A stretch of 64,000 nucleotides of DNA from CAYRZL01 sp964428795 (GCA_964428795.1 CAYRZL010000001.1:62001-126000); one strand, 5' to 3'; counted from the stretch's first letter, positions 9,319 through 17,773 are shown. Notes: generated from the sequence alone by a model not told the origin. Made by a program: numbers and translations.

Positions 9319-10524
9319 ATGAAGAAAAAAGTAATGGCATTATTATTAGGCGGAGCAATGGCGGTTTCCATGCTTGCAGGATGCGGTACCGGGGGTGGTA
9401 CAACAGATGATACAGCGCAGAGTGCGGCAACGGGGGATACGGCGGACAAATCAGCAGTTGAAGAACAGGCGCCGGGTACGGATGGTGATGTGGTAGCGTT
9501 CGTAAATCTGTCGGTATCAGGGAGTGTATTCGGCCCTGCCTATGGTATATTTGAGGATGCTGTTCAGGCAGCGGGCGATACCGTGATTACAGATATCGGC
9601 GCAACCGCTCCGGAAGATCAGATTACCAGTGTGCAGAATGTTATTTCCGCAGGGGCAAAAGGAATTGTATTTGTAAACTTCACCGAAGACTGTCTTCCGA
9701 AGATTGCGGCTATGTGCGAGGAGAATGGTGTTTATTGGGCGCAGTATGACAGGGATGTCAGCAATCCAGAGATTCAGGAGCTGTTGGCAGGCAGCGAATA
9801 TTACTGTGGAAGAACATTCGTTGATGAAACGTATGTGGCACAGCGATCTCTTGAGGTGTGCAAAGAGAATGGCATCACAAAAGTGGCGATCGTGGGACCG
9901 GCTACCGGTGATACGTCTACAGATACAAGAGATAATTATTTCCAGGAAAATGCTGCAGACTATGGAATTGAAGTCGTAGCGGATGTTCGTGATGTGACGG
10001 ATGCTACAGCAGCAACAGATGCTGTTTCAAATATCTGTGCAAGCCACCCGGATGTAGAGGCCATTTATTGTATCAGTGCATCTGATTCCCGCGGCGAGGG
10101 GTGTATCAGTGCATTGCAGTCTCTTGGCTTGTCGGGAGGAAAAGTGAAGCTGATTACGGTTGATTTTATGGATTCCATGCAGGAAGCATTGGAGGATGGT
10201 ACCATTCTCTGTGCATTCGGAGGAACATATCCGACAGCGATGTTTTCTACACTTCAGGTTTTGAATGCAATAGAAGGAAACTCTCTGAAGGAGAATGGAG
10301 AACCTCTTGTTGCAACAATGAATTACATTGAGTTGCACAGTGCACAGGATTTGGACAACTACTATACATACTGTCTGCCGGATGACGGAAGCTATGCTTA
10401 TGATGAGACAGCTTTGAAAAACCTGCTTGTTTCCAATAATCCGGAGCTGACAACATCTGAGTTTGTAGAAGCGGTAAAGGCGTACAGCTTGGATTATATT
10501 ATGGAATTAAAAGGAGCAAAATAA
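9319..10524 (+). CDS. Sugar ABC transporter substrate-binding lipoprotein
   Basis: This 401-aa protein begins with a lipoprotein signal peptide ending in lipobox LAGC (Cys near residue 22), followed by a Gly/Thr-rich linker and a periplasmic-binding-protein-like domain of the ribose or LacI type. It is predicted to be anchored outside the membrane and to deliver substrate to the two permeases. The gene lies between the two permease genes with a strong AGAAAGGAAA ribosome site. The ligand cannot be deduced, but its position after C-glycoside-type enzymes suggests a sugar or glycoside. Confidence 0.88.
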   Translation: MKKKVMALLLGGAMAVSMLAGCGTGGGTTDDTAQSAATGDTADKSAVEEQAPGTDGDVVAFVNLSVSGSVFGPAYGIFEDAVQAAGDTVITDIGATAPEDQITSVQNVISAGAKGIVFVNFTEDCLPKIAAMCEENGVYWAQYDRDVSNPEIQELLAGSEYYCGRTFVDETYVAQRSLEVCKENGITKVAIVGPATGDTSTDTRDNYFQENAADYGIEVVADVRDVTDATAATDAVSNICASHPDVEAIYCISASDSRGEGCISALQSLGLSGGKVKLITVDFMDSMQEALEDGTILCAFGGTYPTAMFSTLQVLNAIEGNSLKENGEPLVATMNYIELHSAQDLDNYYTYCLPDDGSYAYDETALKNLLVSNNPELTTSEFVEAVKAYSLDYIMELKGAK

Positions 10525-10549
10525 TCATATTTATTCGGGAGACGGTACG

Positions 10550-11518
10550 ATGAAAAAAGAAATTAAAGTAATGGATATTGTAAAGACACTGATTCTTCCG
10601 GTTGCATTATATGTGCTTTTTGCAATTCTTGCGCCGCATAACTTTGTAAGTCTGACCGGTTTGCGGGTAATTCTTGTGTCTGCCAGTGTTTATACATTGA
10701 TCGGATGGGGCGTATGTTTTAATCTGGTAGTAGGGACATGGGATTTCAGTGCGGGAGCAGCTATTGCACTGGCCGGCTGTGTGGCGGCAGATGCGTCCAC
10801 GCATTTTGGCATCGTTGGTCTGATCGTGGCAGCAGTTGCGGTGACATGGGGATGCGAAATTTTAACAGGTCTGGTTTACAAGATTTTAAGGATTCCGACG
10901 TTGATCACAACAATTGGTATGCTGCTTGTGTATGAGATGTTCACGACGCTGTATCATTCGGGTATGCCGATCACTGTACCATCTTCTATCCAAAAGCTGG
11001 GTGCGTTTCCGTTTATCTTCATTTTGCTTGCGATAGGCGGAGTGCTGTTTGAAATTTTGTACAATCATACCGTGTTCGGACATAATGTGAAAGCTGTGGG
11101 GCATGGCGCAGGTGTGGCAAAAACTGTGGGGATAAATCCGGCTAAGATCAAGTTTCTGTGTTTTGTTGCGGGCGGTTCAATTATCAGCGTGGCTTCCATT
11201 GCTTATCTTTGCTATGGAGGGACTTCTGCGGCAAAATCAAACTTTTCCACAATGGATGCAATCTTCTCCCCGATGATGGGAGTTACGGTCGGTCTTGCTC
11301 TTGAAAAATACTGTAAGCTGACATATGGCGTATTTATTGGTGAGGTTTCTATCAAAATTATTGCACAGGGATTGATCGCAATGGGAGCTTCCAGTTCGGC
11401 ACAGAAGATCGTGACGGGAATTGCATTGCTGTGTGTATTTACCTTTTCGGCATATTCGCTTATTCAAACTGCAAAGGCGGAGAAGAAGGAGCGAATGGCA
11501 AAATTGATGCCGGAATAA
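10550..11518 (+). CDS. Sugar ABC transporter permease 2 (RbsC/BPD-2 type)
   Basis: This 322-aa multi-spanning membrane protein is related in fold to permease 1: FNLVVGTWDFSAGAAIALAG near residues 57-76 corresponds to the GNLDFSLGS region. It carries a charged tail (AKAEKKERMAKLMPE). It is the last gene of the operon and is followed within about 40 bases by a strong terminator. Two unlike permeases imply a heterodimer, a less usual arrangement for ribose-type systems, where one permease normally homodimerises. Confidence 0.88.
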   Translation: MKKEIKVMDIVKTLILPVALYVLFAILAPHNFVSLTGLRVILVSASVYTLIGWGVCFNLVVGTWDFSAGAAIALAGCVAADASTHFGIVGLIVAAVAVTWGCEILTGLVYKILRIPTLITTIGMLLVYEMFTTLYHSGMPITVPSSIQKLGAFPFIFILLAIGGVLFEILYNHTVFGHNVKAVGHGAGVAKTVGINPAKIKFLCFVAGGSIISVASIAYLCYGGTSAAKSNFSTMDAIFSPMMGVTVGLALEKYCKLTYGVFIGEVSIKIIAQGLIAMGASSSAQKIVTGIALLCVFTFSAYSLIQTAKAEKKERMAKLMPE

Positions 11519-11559
11519 TAATGAAAAATCACCGTGTGCATTATAAAATTATGCGCATC

Positions 11560-11599
11560 AAAAAAGATACCCTTTGAGATCCTTTGGGGTATCTTTTTT
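11560..11599 (+). terminator. Intrinsic terminator of the ABC transporter operon
   Basis: A 13-bp stem (11560-11572 with 11587-11599) ends in a run of six T. It lies 41 bases after the stop of the second permease and marks the end of the catabolic operon. Confidence 0.85.
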
Positions 11600-11626
11600 G
11601 CGTTTTATGAATCTGTAGATTGATTA

Positions 11627-11712
11627 TTAAGTACTTTCTCTCTCGACCAGTTTTGTGGAGATATAGGTAAGTAAGGTACCGTCATCATTTGTGTCGGTGC
11701 CGCAATAAAATG
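11627..11712 (-). pseudogene. Remnant of a LacI-type regulator C-terminus
   Basis: Read on the reverse strand, the last about 28 codons end in ISTKLVEREST and a stop, which looks like the usual C-terminal end of LacI/GalR regulators (pattern xxTxLVxRES). The reading frame upstream of about 11712 has no LacI features because a different gene fragment begins there on the other strand. The regulator body and DNA-binding domain are absent. It may be the relic of a repressor for the adjacent sugar operon. Only a short match supports this. Confidence 0.4.
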
Positions 11713-11713
11713 T

Positions 11714-11986
11714 ATGGATGCGGTTATGAAGTATAGTCATACCTGTGATGAGCTTCTCTATATGATCGATGGTAAAGACTGCGAGCAGTACATCATTCTT
11801 GAGGACGGTACAAGAATTTCTGAGCTGATGCAGCCGGGAGATTTTGTAAGGATTCCTGCGAATCTTGAGCATGGAACCGTAAACGGTCCTGAAATGACCA
11901 CACATATGGTGGCTGTTTATCAGTATCCCGGTTCTGAAGCAGAACTTGGAGAACAGGCTGATGAGATTATTCCGCCGGAAGAATAA
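11714..11986 (+). pseudogene. Truncated cupin-domain protein
   Basis: This 90-codon frame encodes a cupin-like C-terminal half: DELLYMIDG near residues 12-20, PGDFVRIPANLEHGT near 41-55 (the PG...IP...H cupin pattern), then an acidic tail. The first beta strands with the His-rich metal motif are missing and there is no ribosome site before the ATG, so it is probably a 5-prime-truncated gene. It abuts the LacI-like remnant on the opposite strand, suggesting that one rearrangement removed both gene bodies. It is followed by a terminator hairpin. Confidence 0.5.
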
Positions 11987-12024
11987 AATAGTCAATTTCT
12001 TAATAGTTGTTTCTCCATCATAAC

Positions 12025-12084
12025 AACATCCCTGTAAGAATCAGCGTTTTACCAGTTACCGGATTCTTACGGGGATGTTTTTTT
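12025..12084 (+). terminator. Intrinsic terminator after the cupin fragment
   Basis: An 18-bp stem with one wobble pair (12025-12042 with about 12062-12079) encloses an 18-20-base loop and is followed by seven T on the + strand. It separates the decayed cupin gene from the convergent reverse-strand operon. Confidence 0.8.
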
Positions 12085-12151
12085 GCTTTGCAATATGCAA
12101 CCGGTGCGGCAAAAGTGTGCTTCATGCCGGATTGATGAAAGCGCAGTATTA

Positions 12152-13000
12152 TTATCTCATGGTAATATAGCCATGATACTGGGAGTAGGCGTCCATGGTA
12201 GCCATATCTCCGGTAAAGATGGAGGCAATATTATGCTGCGGTTTCAGATAAGGAAAGGCATCCTGCTGTGCCCACTGAGGTTTTGCAATGGCTCCGGCAC
12301 CTTCCACGGCGGTCTTGTACCATTCCTCTTCGCCTTCAAACCAGAGCTCGGCGACCCGGTCAAACTGTGCGCTGGGAGCACCGTAATTGATGACAACTTT
12401 ACTGCTGATAAAACGGTTTACATAGGGGCTTTCTGTAAAATAGGGAACAACCTGTTCATGAAACCATTTTTCCCCGTCTTCTTTGGATACCCCTTCCGGA
12501 TATTGGATCAGGAATTGCCAACGATAATTAGGACCATCCTCCACGGTGCGTCCTGCCCCTTTGAAATCTTCTTCCCAGTTGATGGGAACAAAAGCAAAGA
12601 TAAATGGGGGATAGTCACCGCCGCCTGCGGCACGACCGGCATCTCCGGATGCTGCATTCATGGAAGCTGTCTCGCCGGCCACATCGGGAATACATCCCTG
12701 CCAGCGCAGCACATCCATGGGCATAAACTCTGTCATCGCCCGATGTGCCATTTCCGGCATATGCTCATCTACCAGCCAGTAATGCTCTGTAAGCTGCATT
12801 TCCCTTGCGCCGAAGCGTTTTCCTTCCGGTGGCGTGGGATAGGACTGATAGAATGCATATTTTGGGCAGTATGGGGCAAAATTACTGATGCTGTCCGGAA
12901 TATGATGACGGTACAGCCAGTCCATCAGCTTTGGACGGTATTCTTCCTTTGCCAGTCCTACATAGATCAGACTCCGCATAATCTTAAAATCAAATGCCAT
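12152..13000 (-). CDS. EthD-like dimeric alpha/beta-barrel protein (tentative)
   Basis: This 282-aa protein appears to have two similar halves. The first has EYRPKLMDWLYRHHIPD near residues 20-36; the second has GEKWFHEQVVPYFTES near 177-192. Such Phe/Tyr-rich strands with a helix carrying H-x-P resemble EthD-type or related ferredoxin-like barrels, but I could not assign a family firmly. A Gly/Ala-rich linker (SGDAGRAAGGGD, near 118-129) joins the halves. The start has AAGGAGG upstream. It is the third gene of a reverse-strand operon with a flavoprotein and an LVIVD propeller, so a role in breaking down an aromatic or xenobiotic compound is plausible but unproven. Confidence 0.5.
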   Translation of the reverse strand: MAFDFKIMRSLIYVGLAKEEYRPKLMDWLYRHHIPDSISNFAPYCPKYAFYQSYPTPPEGKRFGAREMQLTEHYWLVDEHMPEMAHRAMTEFMPMDVLRWQGCIPDVAGETASMNAASGDAGRAAGGGDYPPFIFAFVPINWEEDFKGAGRTVEDGPNYRWQFLIQYPEGVSKEDGEKWFHEQVVPYFTESPYVNRFISSKVVINYGAPSAQFDRVAELWFEGEEEWYKTAVEGAGAIAKPQWAQQDAFPYLKPQHNIASIFTGDMATMDAYSQYHGYITMR

Positions 13001-13025
13001 GATATATTCCTCCTTATATTCATTT

Positions 13026-13955
13026 TTATTCCGGTTTGCTACCGGTGATAAATGCTTTATATTTTTGAACTTTTACTTTATAGTCTTCCGTTCTTCTGTA
13101 TTCGTTTGCATGTCCGTTATTTCTCTGAATATCATCGGAATGGATCATTTTACCGGACATTGTGTCATGTGCATGGGTCAGCTCCTCCTCAGGAAAGTCA
13201 AATTTATAGTTTTCTCCATCCATTATTATCTTTCCGCGGATGCCGCACAGACAGCATTCCACCCTGTTATCCGGATGAAAATAAAACTCTCTGGAGTGAC
13301 AGTGCGGACATACACCCGGCTCGCCCTGATACGCTGCATGGGCGATATCTTTTGCTGCATGGGCAATGTTGACACCGATCTGATGAGCACGGGCAATCTT
13401 TTTGTCATCCTCCAGAATGCCTAAAGACCACATAAACACGTCGTTGTCAATGACTGTCCATTTCGGAGACATTGCCTGCATCGCACAGTCACATTGTACT
13501 CTGGTCATCCAGTCAGATCCTCCGATTCCCATGTAGGAGACAACCTTGTCCTGCAGCCATCTCTGATCCGGAGGAGTGGTTCCCATTTTTTTTGCGATTT
13601 CTGTTGCTGCTGTCAGGATACCCCGGTCCGTGCTCGGACCAAAGCGGTCCATGATCGTGTGAAAGATGCCGGGGGCTCCTTTTTCAAAAATAGGTATCGC
13701 AAAGATAATCCCGTCTGCTTCCAGCATTTTTTCGAGAAGCCATGCAAAATCATCTTTGATAGTACATACCTTTCTGCCTTTTGTAAAAACCGCATTGACG
13801 CATGCAACACATCCGGTGCAGTGCTGAATGTTCAGATCAAATAAATTGATAAATTCCACATCTGCACCGGCACCCTGTGCTCCCATCAGAGCTTCCTTGC
13901 ACATACAGTCATTACTTCCGTTTTTTGTGCCTGCCGAAATACCTAAAATCTTCAT
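13026..13955 (-). CDS. Flavodoxin-fold NAD(P)H-dependent oxidoreductase with zinc ribbon
   Basis: This 309-aa protein of the NADPH-dependent FMN reductase / iron-sulfur flavoprotein family starts with the FMN-binding loop ISAGTKNGSND (residues 5-15). It has the cysteine motif CTGCVAC near 48-54 and the FAIPIFEKGAPG stretch near 90-102, typical of these enzymes. An extra C-terminal region near 218-245 has CPHC and CCLC, likely a zinc ribbon. AAGGAGA precedes the ATG. It probably reduces an electron-poor substrate with FMN. Its place between the LVIVD and EthD-like genes suggests the three act together. Confidence 0.8.
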   Translation of the reverse strand: MKILGISAGTKNGSNDCMCKEALMGAQGAGADVEFINLFDLNIQHCTGCVACVNAVFTKGRKVCTIKDDFAWLLEKMLEADGIIFAIPIFEKGAPGIFHTIMDRFGPSTDRGILTAATEIAKKMGTTPPDQRWLQDKVVSYMGIGGSDWMTRVQCDCAMQAMSPKWTVIDNDVFMWSLGILEDDKKIARAHQIGVNIAHAAKDIAHAAYQGEPGVCPHCHSREFYFHPDNRVECCLCGIRGKIIMDGENYKFDFPEEELTHAHDTMSGKMIHSDDIQRNNGHANEYRRTEDYKVKVQKYKAFITGSKPE

Positions 13956-14027
13956 TTTTTTCTCCTTTTCTTTTTTCTATTTATCAGTGACCGCACGGTC
14001 ACTAAAGGTACGCGTAAATGATGCTGG

Positions 14028-15404
14028 TTAAACCAGACATTTTAAGATATATACCCCGTCATGCATGGTATTTACATAGATATACCCTCTGTCATCCACC
14101 ACGCAGTCTTCGGCAGTCCCCAGGGGAGGATTTGCCATTTCCAGTTCAAAACAGAGTTCTTCTGGATTTGGCGGAATGAAATATGCGATCTCCTTCGGCA
14201 CATACGGATCTGAAATATCGTATACGCGAAGTCCTGCGTGAAAATAACAATCATACACACGATTCGGATTATTTTCGATCCATGTCTTATTGCTCATGGG
14301 TTCGTGGAGATTATGGGGACCAAAGGGACCGGGCATTTTCAGACCGCAATAGTTAAAGTTTCTGTAAGGAAAATCCTTCGGAACTTCCGGGTATGGGAAT
14401 ACTGCGATCATGACAGGATCTTCCGGATCAGATACATCAAACATTTCGATTCCGCACATGGATTGAATACCAAACTGTTTCTGAAGCTCCTCTGTCATAA
14501 GCCAGAACCGTTCCCCTTCCTGTAATCCCACTGCATAGTCCGTTCCCAGGATCGGAAGAAAGGTGTGACACAGGGCTCCGCCAAATTTTGTGGCAAAGGG
14601 GGGACACATGGATATTTCACCAAGTACCTGCGGAACCTCCGGATCGGATATATCCAGAATTTTAAAGCCCGCTCCCACGCAGCTTACATAAGCCTTATTA
14701 TCGTCTGTTGCATAGACACAGTGAACATACCCGGGATACAGGTCGTTTCCATTCCATCCGTGGATATTTTTTTCCCGGGCTGTTTTTGTCTGATTGCCGA
14801 GAAATTGTCCGGGATTCCACCAGCGTCCGGCTTCCTTCGGATGTTTCGGATCAGATATATCTACGATACGATAGATGTATCCCAGAAATCCGGGAGCAGT
14901 GGCAGACAGATGCATATATTTTCCACCGTTATAACAAAAACGATGAACCCCGTCTCCCGGCATGTCCTTACAACCGGTGGACCAGAAGGACAGCTTTTTC
15001 GGATGCTCAGGATCCTCCCTTAAACTGTAGATTGCCACTCCACCGGGCGCCGGCAGGTAGTGTTTTGGTGCAGGTCCGTGTAAAAACGGGAGACAGTTAC
15101 CGATGGAAACGATCATCAGATCATCGCAGATCTGGATTTTCGGTGTAGACATGTAGGAATACACGTTTGGGTCTAATACATCCATATATTGGATCGTGCG
15201 GGGCGCTTTTGGATCGGTCACGTCAATGATTTCCACTCCGGTACCAAAATAACAGCCGCCATAGAGATAGTATTTTCCGGTCTCTGTTTTGTAGAGCTGG
15301 GTTTGAAACAGATAATGTTTATCTGCATCATGAAAGCCGATGACCTCCATGTTTTTTATGTAGCCCTCATTTCCGGGACTTTTTGCATAAAATTTATTCG
15401 TCAT
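14028..15404 (-). CDS. LVIVD-repeat beta-propeller protein 1
   Basis: This 458-aa protein has repeated blades of the form x-D-I/V-S-D-P-x-x-P (for example VTDPKAP, IVDISDPKHP, ILDISDPEVP, VYDISDPYVP), diagnostic of LVIVD repeats. No signal peptide is seen, so it is probably cytoplasmic. The C-terminal third has strongly conserved FPYPEVPKDFPY, GPFGPHNLHEP and YFHAGLRVYDISDP blocks, shared almost word for word with the propeller at 38525-39856; their His residues could bind a metal or cofactor. The start at 15404 follows AGAGGA; ATG at 15419 is an alternative. It is first in a three-gene operon and divergent from a LysR gene. Its biochemical role is not known to me. Confidence 0.75.
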   Translation of the reverse strand: MTNKFYAKSPGNEGYIKNMEVIGFHDADKHYLFQTQLYKTETGKYYLYGGCYFGTGVEIIDVTDPKAPRTIQYMDVLDPNVYSYMSTPKIQICDDLMIVSIGNCLPFLHGPAPKHYLPAPGGVAIYSLREDPEHPKKLSFWSTGCKDMPGDGVHRFCYNGGKYMHLSATAPGFLGYIYRIVDISDPKHPKEAGRWWNPGQFLGNQTKTAREKNIHGWNGNDLYPGYVHCVYATDDNKAYVSCVGAGFKILDISDPEVPQVLGEISMCPPFATKFGGALCHTFLPILGTDYAVGLQEGERFWLMTEELQKQFGIQSMCGIEMFDVSDPEDPVMIAVFPYPEVPKDFPYRNFNYCGLKMPGPFGPHNLHEPMSNKTWIENNPNRVYDCYFHAGLRVYDISDPYVPKEIAYFIPPNPEELCFELEMANPPLGTAEDCVVDDRGYIYVNTMHDGVYILKCLV

Positions 15405-15443
15405 AGTTTTTCCTCTCATAAAATGGGTTCTTTTTTTATTTTG

Positions 15444-15473
15444 ATTATAAGATAGATATATTTATTGTGTAAA
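15444..15473 (-). promoter_or_regulatory. Promoter of the LVIVD-1 operon
   Basis: On the reverse strand TTTACA (15468-15473) and TATAAT (15444-15449) are separated by 18 bases, a good housekeeping-sigma match. It lies 40 bases before the LVIVD start and beside a perfect inverted repeat. Confidence 0.55.
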
Positions 15474-15493
15474 ATGCCAGTATTTTTATTTTT

Positions 15494-15513
15494 TTATAAC
15501 ATATTTGTTATAA
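15494..15513. promoter_or_regulatory. Perfect inverted repeat, candidate LysR operator
   Basis: TTATAACA (15494-15501) and TGTTATAA (15506-15513) form a perfect palindrome around TATT. It lies between the divergent LVIVD-1 and LysR genes, just upstream of the LVIVD promoter and over a possible -35 (TTGTTA) of the LysR gene whose -10 is around 15526-15536. That placement fits activation of the operon and repression of the regulator itself. Not tested. Confidence 0.5.
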
Positions 15514-15630
15514 AATGCTTGTGAGTATGATATAATATGAGCACTTAGTGAATGCGAGCCGCAGGTGAAGCATGAACTTAGTGCGAGCGGAAAACTCGTT
15601 TTGATTTTGAAAAGGAGAAGAAATGCACAG

Positions 15631-16503
15631 ATGAACAGTCGTCAGATTGAATGCTTTTTAGAGACAGCCAGAGAACTGAATTTTACGAAGGCCGCAGAGA
15701 ATCTGTATCTGCCCCAGCCGGCAGTCAGCCGCTACATTGCAGGTCTGGAATCAGAGCTTGGAACAGAGCTTTTTATAAGGGAAAATAACCGGAAAATATA
15801 TCTTTCCGAGCATGGAAAATCCTATTTCAATATGTTTCAGCGGTTTATGATAGAATTTCAAAATACAAAAAAGCGGATCAACATGCCTTTGAGACCGCTG
15901 CGGCTGGGATATAATATCGGATGGAATATTTCTTCTTTTCTCCCGGAGGTGATTGCAAACTGCAAAAATAAATATGATGATTTTTCCATATCTATTGAGT
16001 GCATGGGATTTCATGATCTATTGGACAGTCTGTCCGATAACAGATTGGATGCGATTCTTACGCTGGAAAATTATCCGGAACATTTGTCAAAAATTGAGAG
16101 TGAACGTGTTACGACCACACAGCGCATCATAATTTATTCTGAGCGTCTGGCTTCACATGAACAGATTTCCAGTCCGGCGGATTTTTATCCATATGATTTT
16201 TTCCTGGTAGATGATCCCCGGTTGAACCACCTCAGCCGGGAGATCGAAGAGTATTTTCAGCCCTACCACTTTGTGCCAAAATTAAAAACGGTATCCAATA
16301 TGGCAACGGTGATTGCCAGTGTGGAAAATGGTCTTGGGGTGGCTCTGTTAGACAAATGGGGACAGAACATAAACAGTCCCGGCATGAAATATCAGGAAAT
16401 GGACTCCTACCATCCGGTATGTCTTGCGTGGAGAGCAAAATCAGAGATGGCAGGTGTCCAGATTATAAAAGAAGAACTGGTGAATTATTTTGCAGAACGA
16501 TAG
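15631..16503 (+). CDS. LysR-family transcriptional regulator (LVIVD-1 locus)
   Basis: This 290-aa protein has a typical LysR winged helix-turn-helix at residues 1-60 (QIECFLETARELNFTKAAEN, then PAVSRYIAGLESELG) and a substrate-binding co-inducer domain after it. The start at 15631 aligns with the family N-terminus; AAGGAGA lies somewhat far upstream and a TTG at 15607 is possible. It is divergent from the LVIVD/flavoprotein/EthD-like operon and is its probable regulator. It shares its final VCLAW-type segment with the LysR at 37425-38324, which stands beside the second LVIVD gene, suggesting that regulator and propeller evolved together. Confidence 0.9.
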   Translation: MNSRQIECFLETARELNFTKAAENLYLPQPAVSRYIAGLESELGTELFIRENNRKIYLSEHGKSYFNMFQRFMIEFQNTKKRINMPLRPLRLGYNIGWNISSFLPEVIANCKNKYDDFSISIECMGFHDLLDSLSDNRLDAILTLENYPEHLSKIESERVTTTQRIIIYSERLASHEQISSPADFYPYDFFLVDDPRLNHLSREIEEYFQPYHFVPKLKTVSNMATVIASVENGLGVALLDKWGQNINSPGMKYQEMDSYHPVCLAWRAKSEMAGVQIIKEELVNYFAER

Positions 16504-16595
16504 CAGTGGATTTTTTTGCAGGGATGCAAATATTCAGGAACTGTCTGAACAGTAACAACTTTCCCAAAACATAACTTCCCAATATTGAAAAGAAA

Positions 16596-16624
16596 TTGAT
16601 TTTGGGAAATAAATTTGGTATAAT
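16596..16624 (+). promoter_or_regulatory. Promoter of the broken ATPase gene
   Basis: TTGATT (16596-16601) and TATAAT (16619-16624) are 17 bases apart, 21 bases before the original ATG at 16646. The promoter appears intact although the gene is broken. Confidence 0.6.
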
Positions 16625-16645
16625 AATTTTGCGAGGTGATTTTCG

Positions 16646-17750
16646 ATGAAACTGATTGAAAGAAAACAATAAAGCGTTTAAATCCTATGTGCAGAAAAAT
16701 ATCCCTAACGCTAATACTATTCATATCAATTTTAACCTGTCTAAATATGATAGCCTTAAAGAATACAAATCGCTTAATGAATATATCGAAAACAGTTATA
16801 TAGAAGGCAAGGACAATTTCGTTTTAATTGACGAAATTCAAATGTGTACCGATTTTGAGTTGTGTATAAACAATCTGCACGCAACCGAGATGTACGATAT
16901 TTATATCACGGGTTCTAATGCTTTCCTGCTCAGCTCAGACTTGGCAACACTGTTTACCGGCAGAACATTTGAAATCAAAGTATATCCGTTTTCCTTTGCT
17001 GAGTATGTTCATTACTTCGGTTTGGTAGACAAATATACCGCTTTCGATAACTATTTGCTTGAAGGTGGTATGTCCGGCTCTTATCTTTATAAAGAGCAGG
17101 AAGACAAATACGATTATATAGAAAGTGTTTTTGATACCTTAATTTTAAGAGATATAAGGCAAAAGTATAAAATTAAAAACCTTGTTTTAATGGATAGAAT
17201 ATCACAGTTCTTAATGGATAATGTATCTAATTTAACTTCCGCAAGAAGTATTACAGATACTCTCACATCAAATAAGGATAGGATCAATCATAAAACGGTT
17301 GGTAACTACCTGAATTATCTTTGCAATGCTTTTGCCTTCTATAAGTTCCGTAGATATGATATTAAAGGAAAAAAGTATCTTGCTTCTAACGATAAGTATT
17401 ATTTGAGCGACCACACCTTCCGTTATGCCAAGCTCGGTACTAAAAATCTGGATAACGGCAGAGTAATTGAAAACATTGTTGCAATGGAACTGCTTAGACG
17501 TGGATATGAAGTATATGTCGGTGTCTTGTATAAAAAAGAGATTGATTTTGTAGCACTCAAAAGAAACGAGAAAATCTATATTCAGGTTTCGGACAACATA
17601 ACCCATCCCGATACTTTTAAGCGAGAGGTAGACCCTCTGCCTAAGATTAGAGATGCCTATCCCAAAATGGTAATAGCAAGAACAAGAAATCCCGAATATC
17701 AATATGAGGGCGTTAGAATTGTGGATGTGGCAGATTGGTTATTGAATTGA
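16646..17750 (+). pseudogene. AAA ATPase/DUF4143 protein with P-loop deleted
   Basis: The gene begins at ATG 16646 with MKLIERKQ and stops at once (TAA 16670-16672). From 16656 another frame runs 364 codons and encodes the rest of an archaeal-type AAA ATPase with DUF4143. It has Walker B-like FVLIDEIQMC, a GSNAFLLSSDLATLFTGR sensor region, a helix-turn-helix-like middle and the C-terminal nuclease-like EIDFVALK domain. The expected KxITGxRRSGKS Walker A segment between MKLIERK and AFKSYVQ is missing. A deletion of roughly 100 bases plus a frameshift therefore removed the ATP-binding loop. Codon use is AT-richer than in the neighbours, suggesting transfer. Function is probably lost. Confidence 0.75.
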
Positions 17751-17773
17751 AGATGTAGTAGAGGCTAAAAGAT

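Noticed and set aside
11627..11995. A 122-codon reverse-strand frame covering the whole cupin fragment
   Set aside because: Only its last about 28 codons look like protein (LacI end). The rest is the antisense of the cupin frame with an unnatural composition.
12083..13048. A 321-codon + strand frame opposite the EthD-like gene
   Set aside because: It is a shadow of the reverse-strand gene: Cys/His-rich composition, no ribosome site and no recognisable family.
15541..15590. Two similar stretches containing ACTTAGTG and GCGAGC
   Set aside because: They are short and imperfect. They could be an mRNA hairpin near the LysR start, but nothing supports a specific function.
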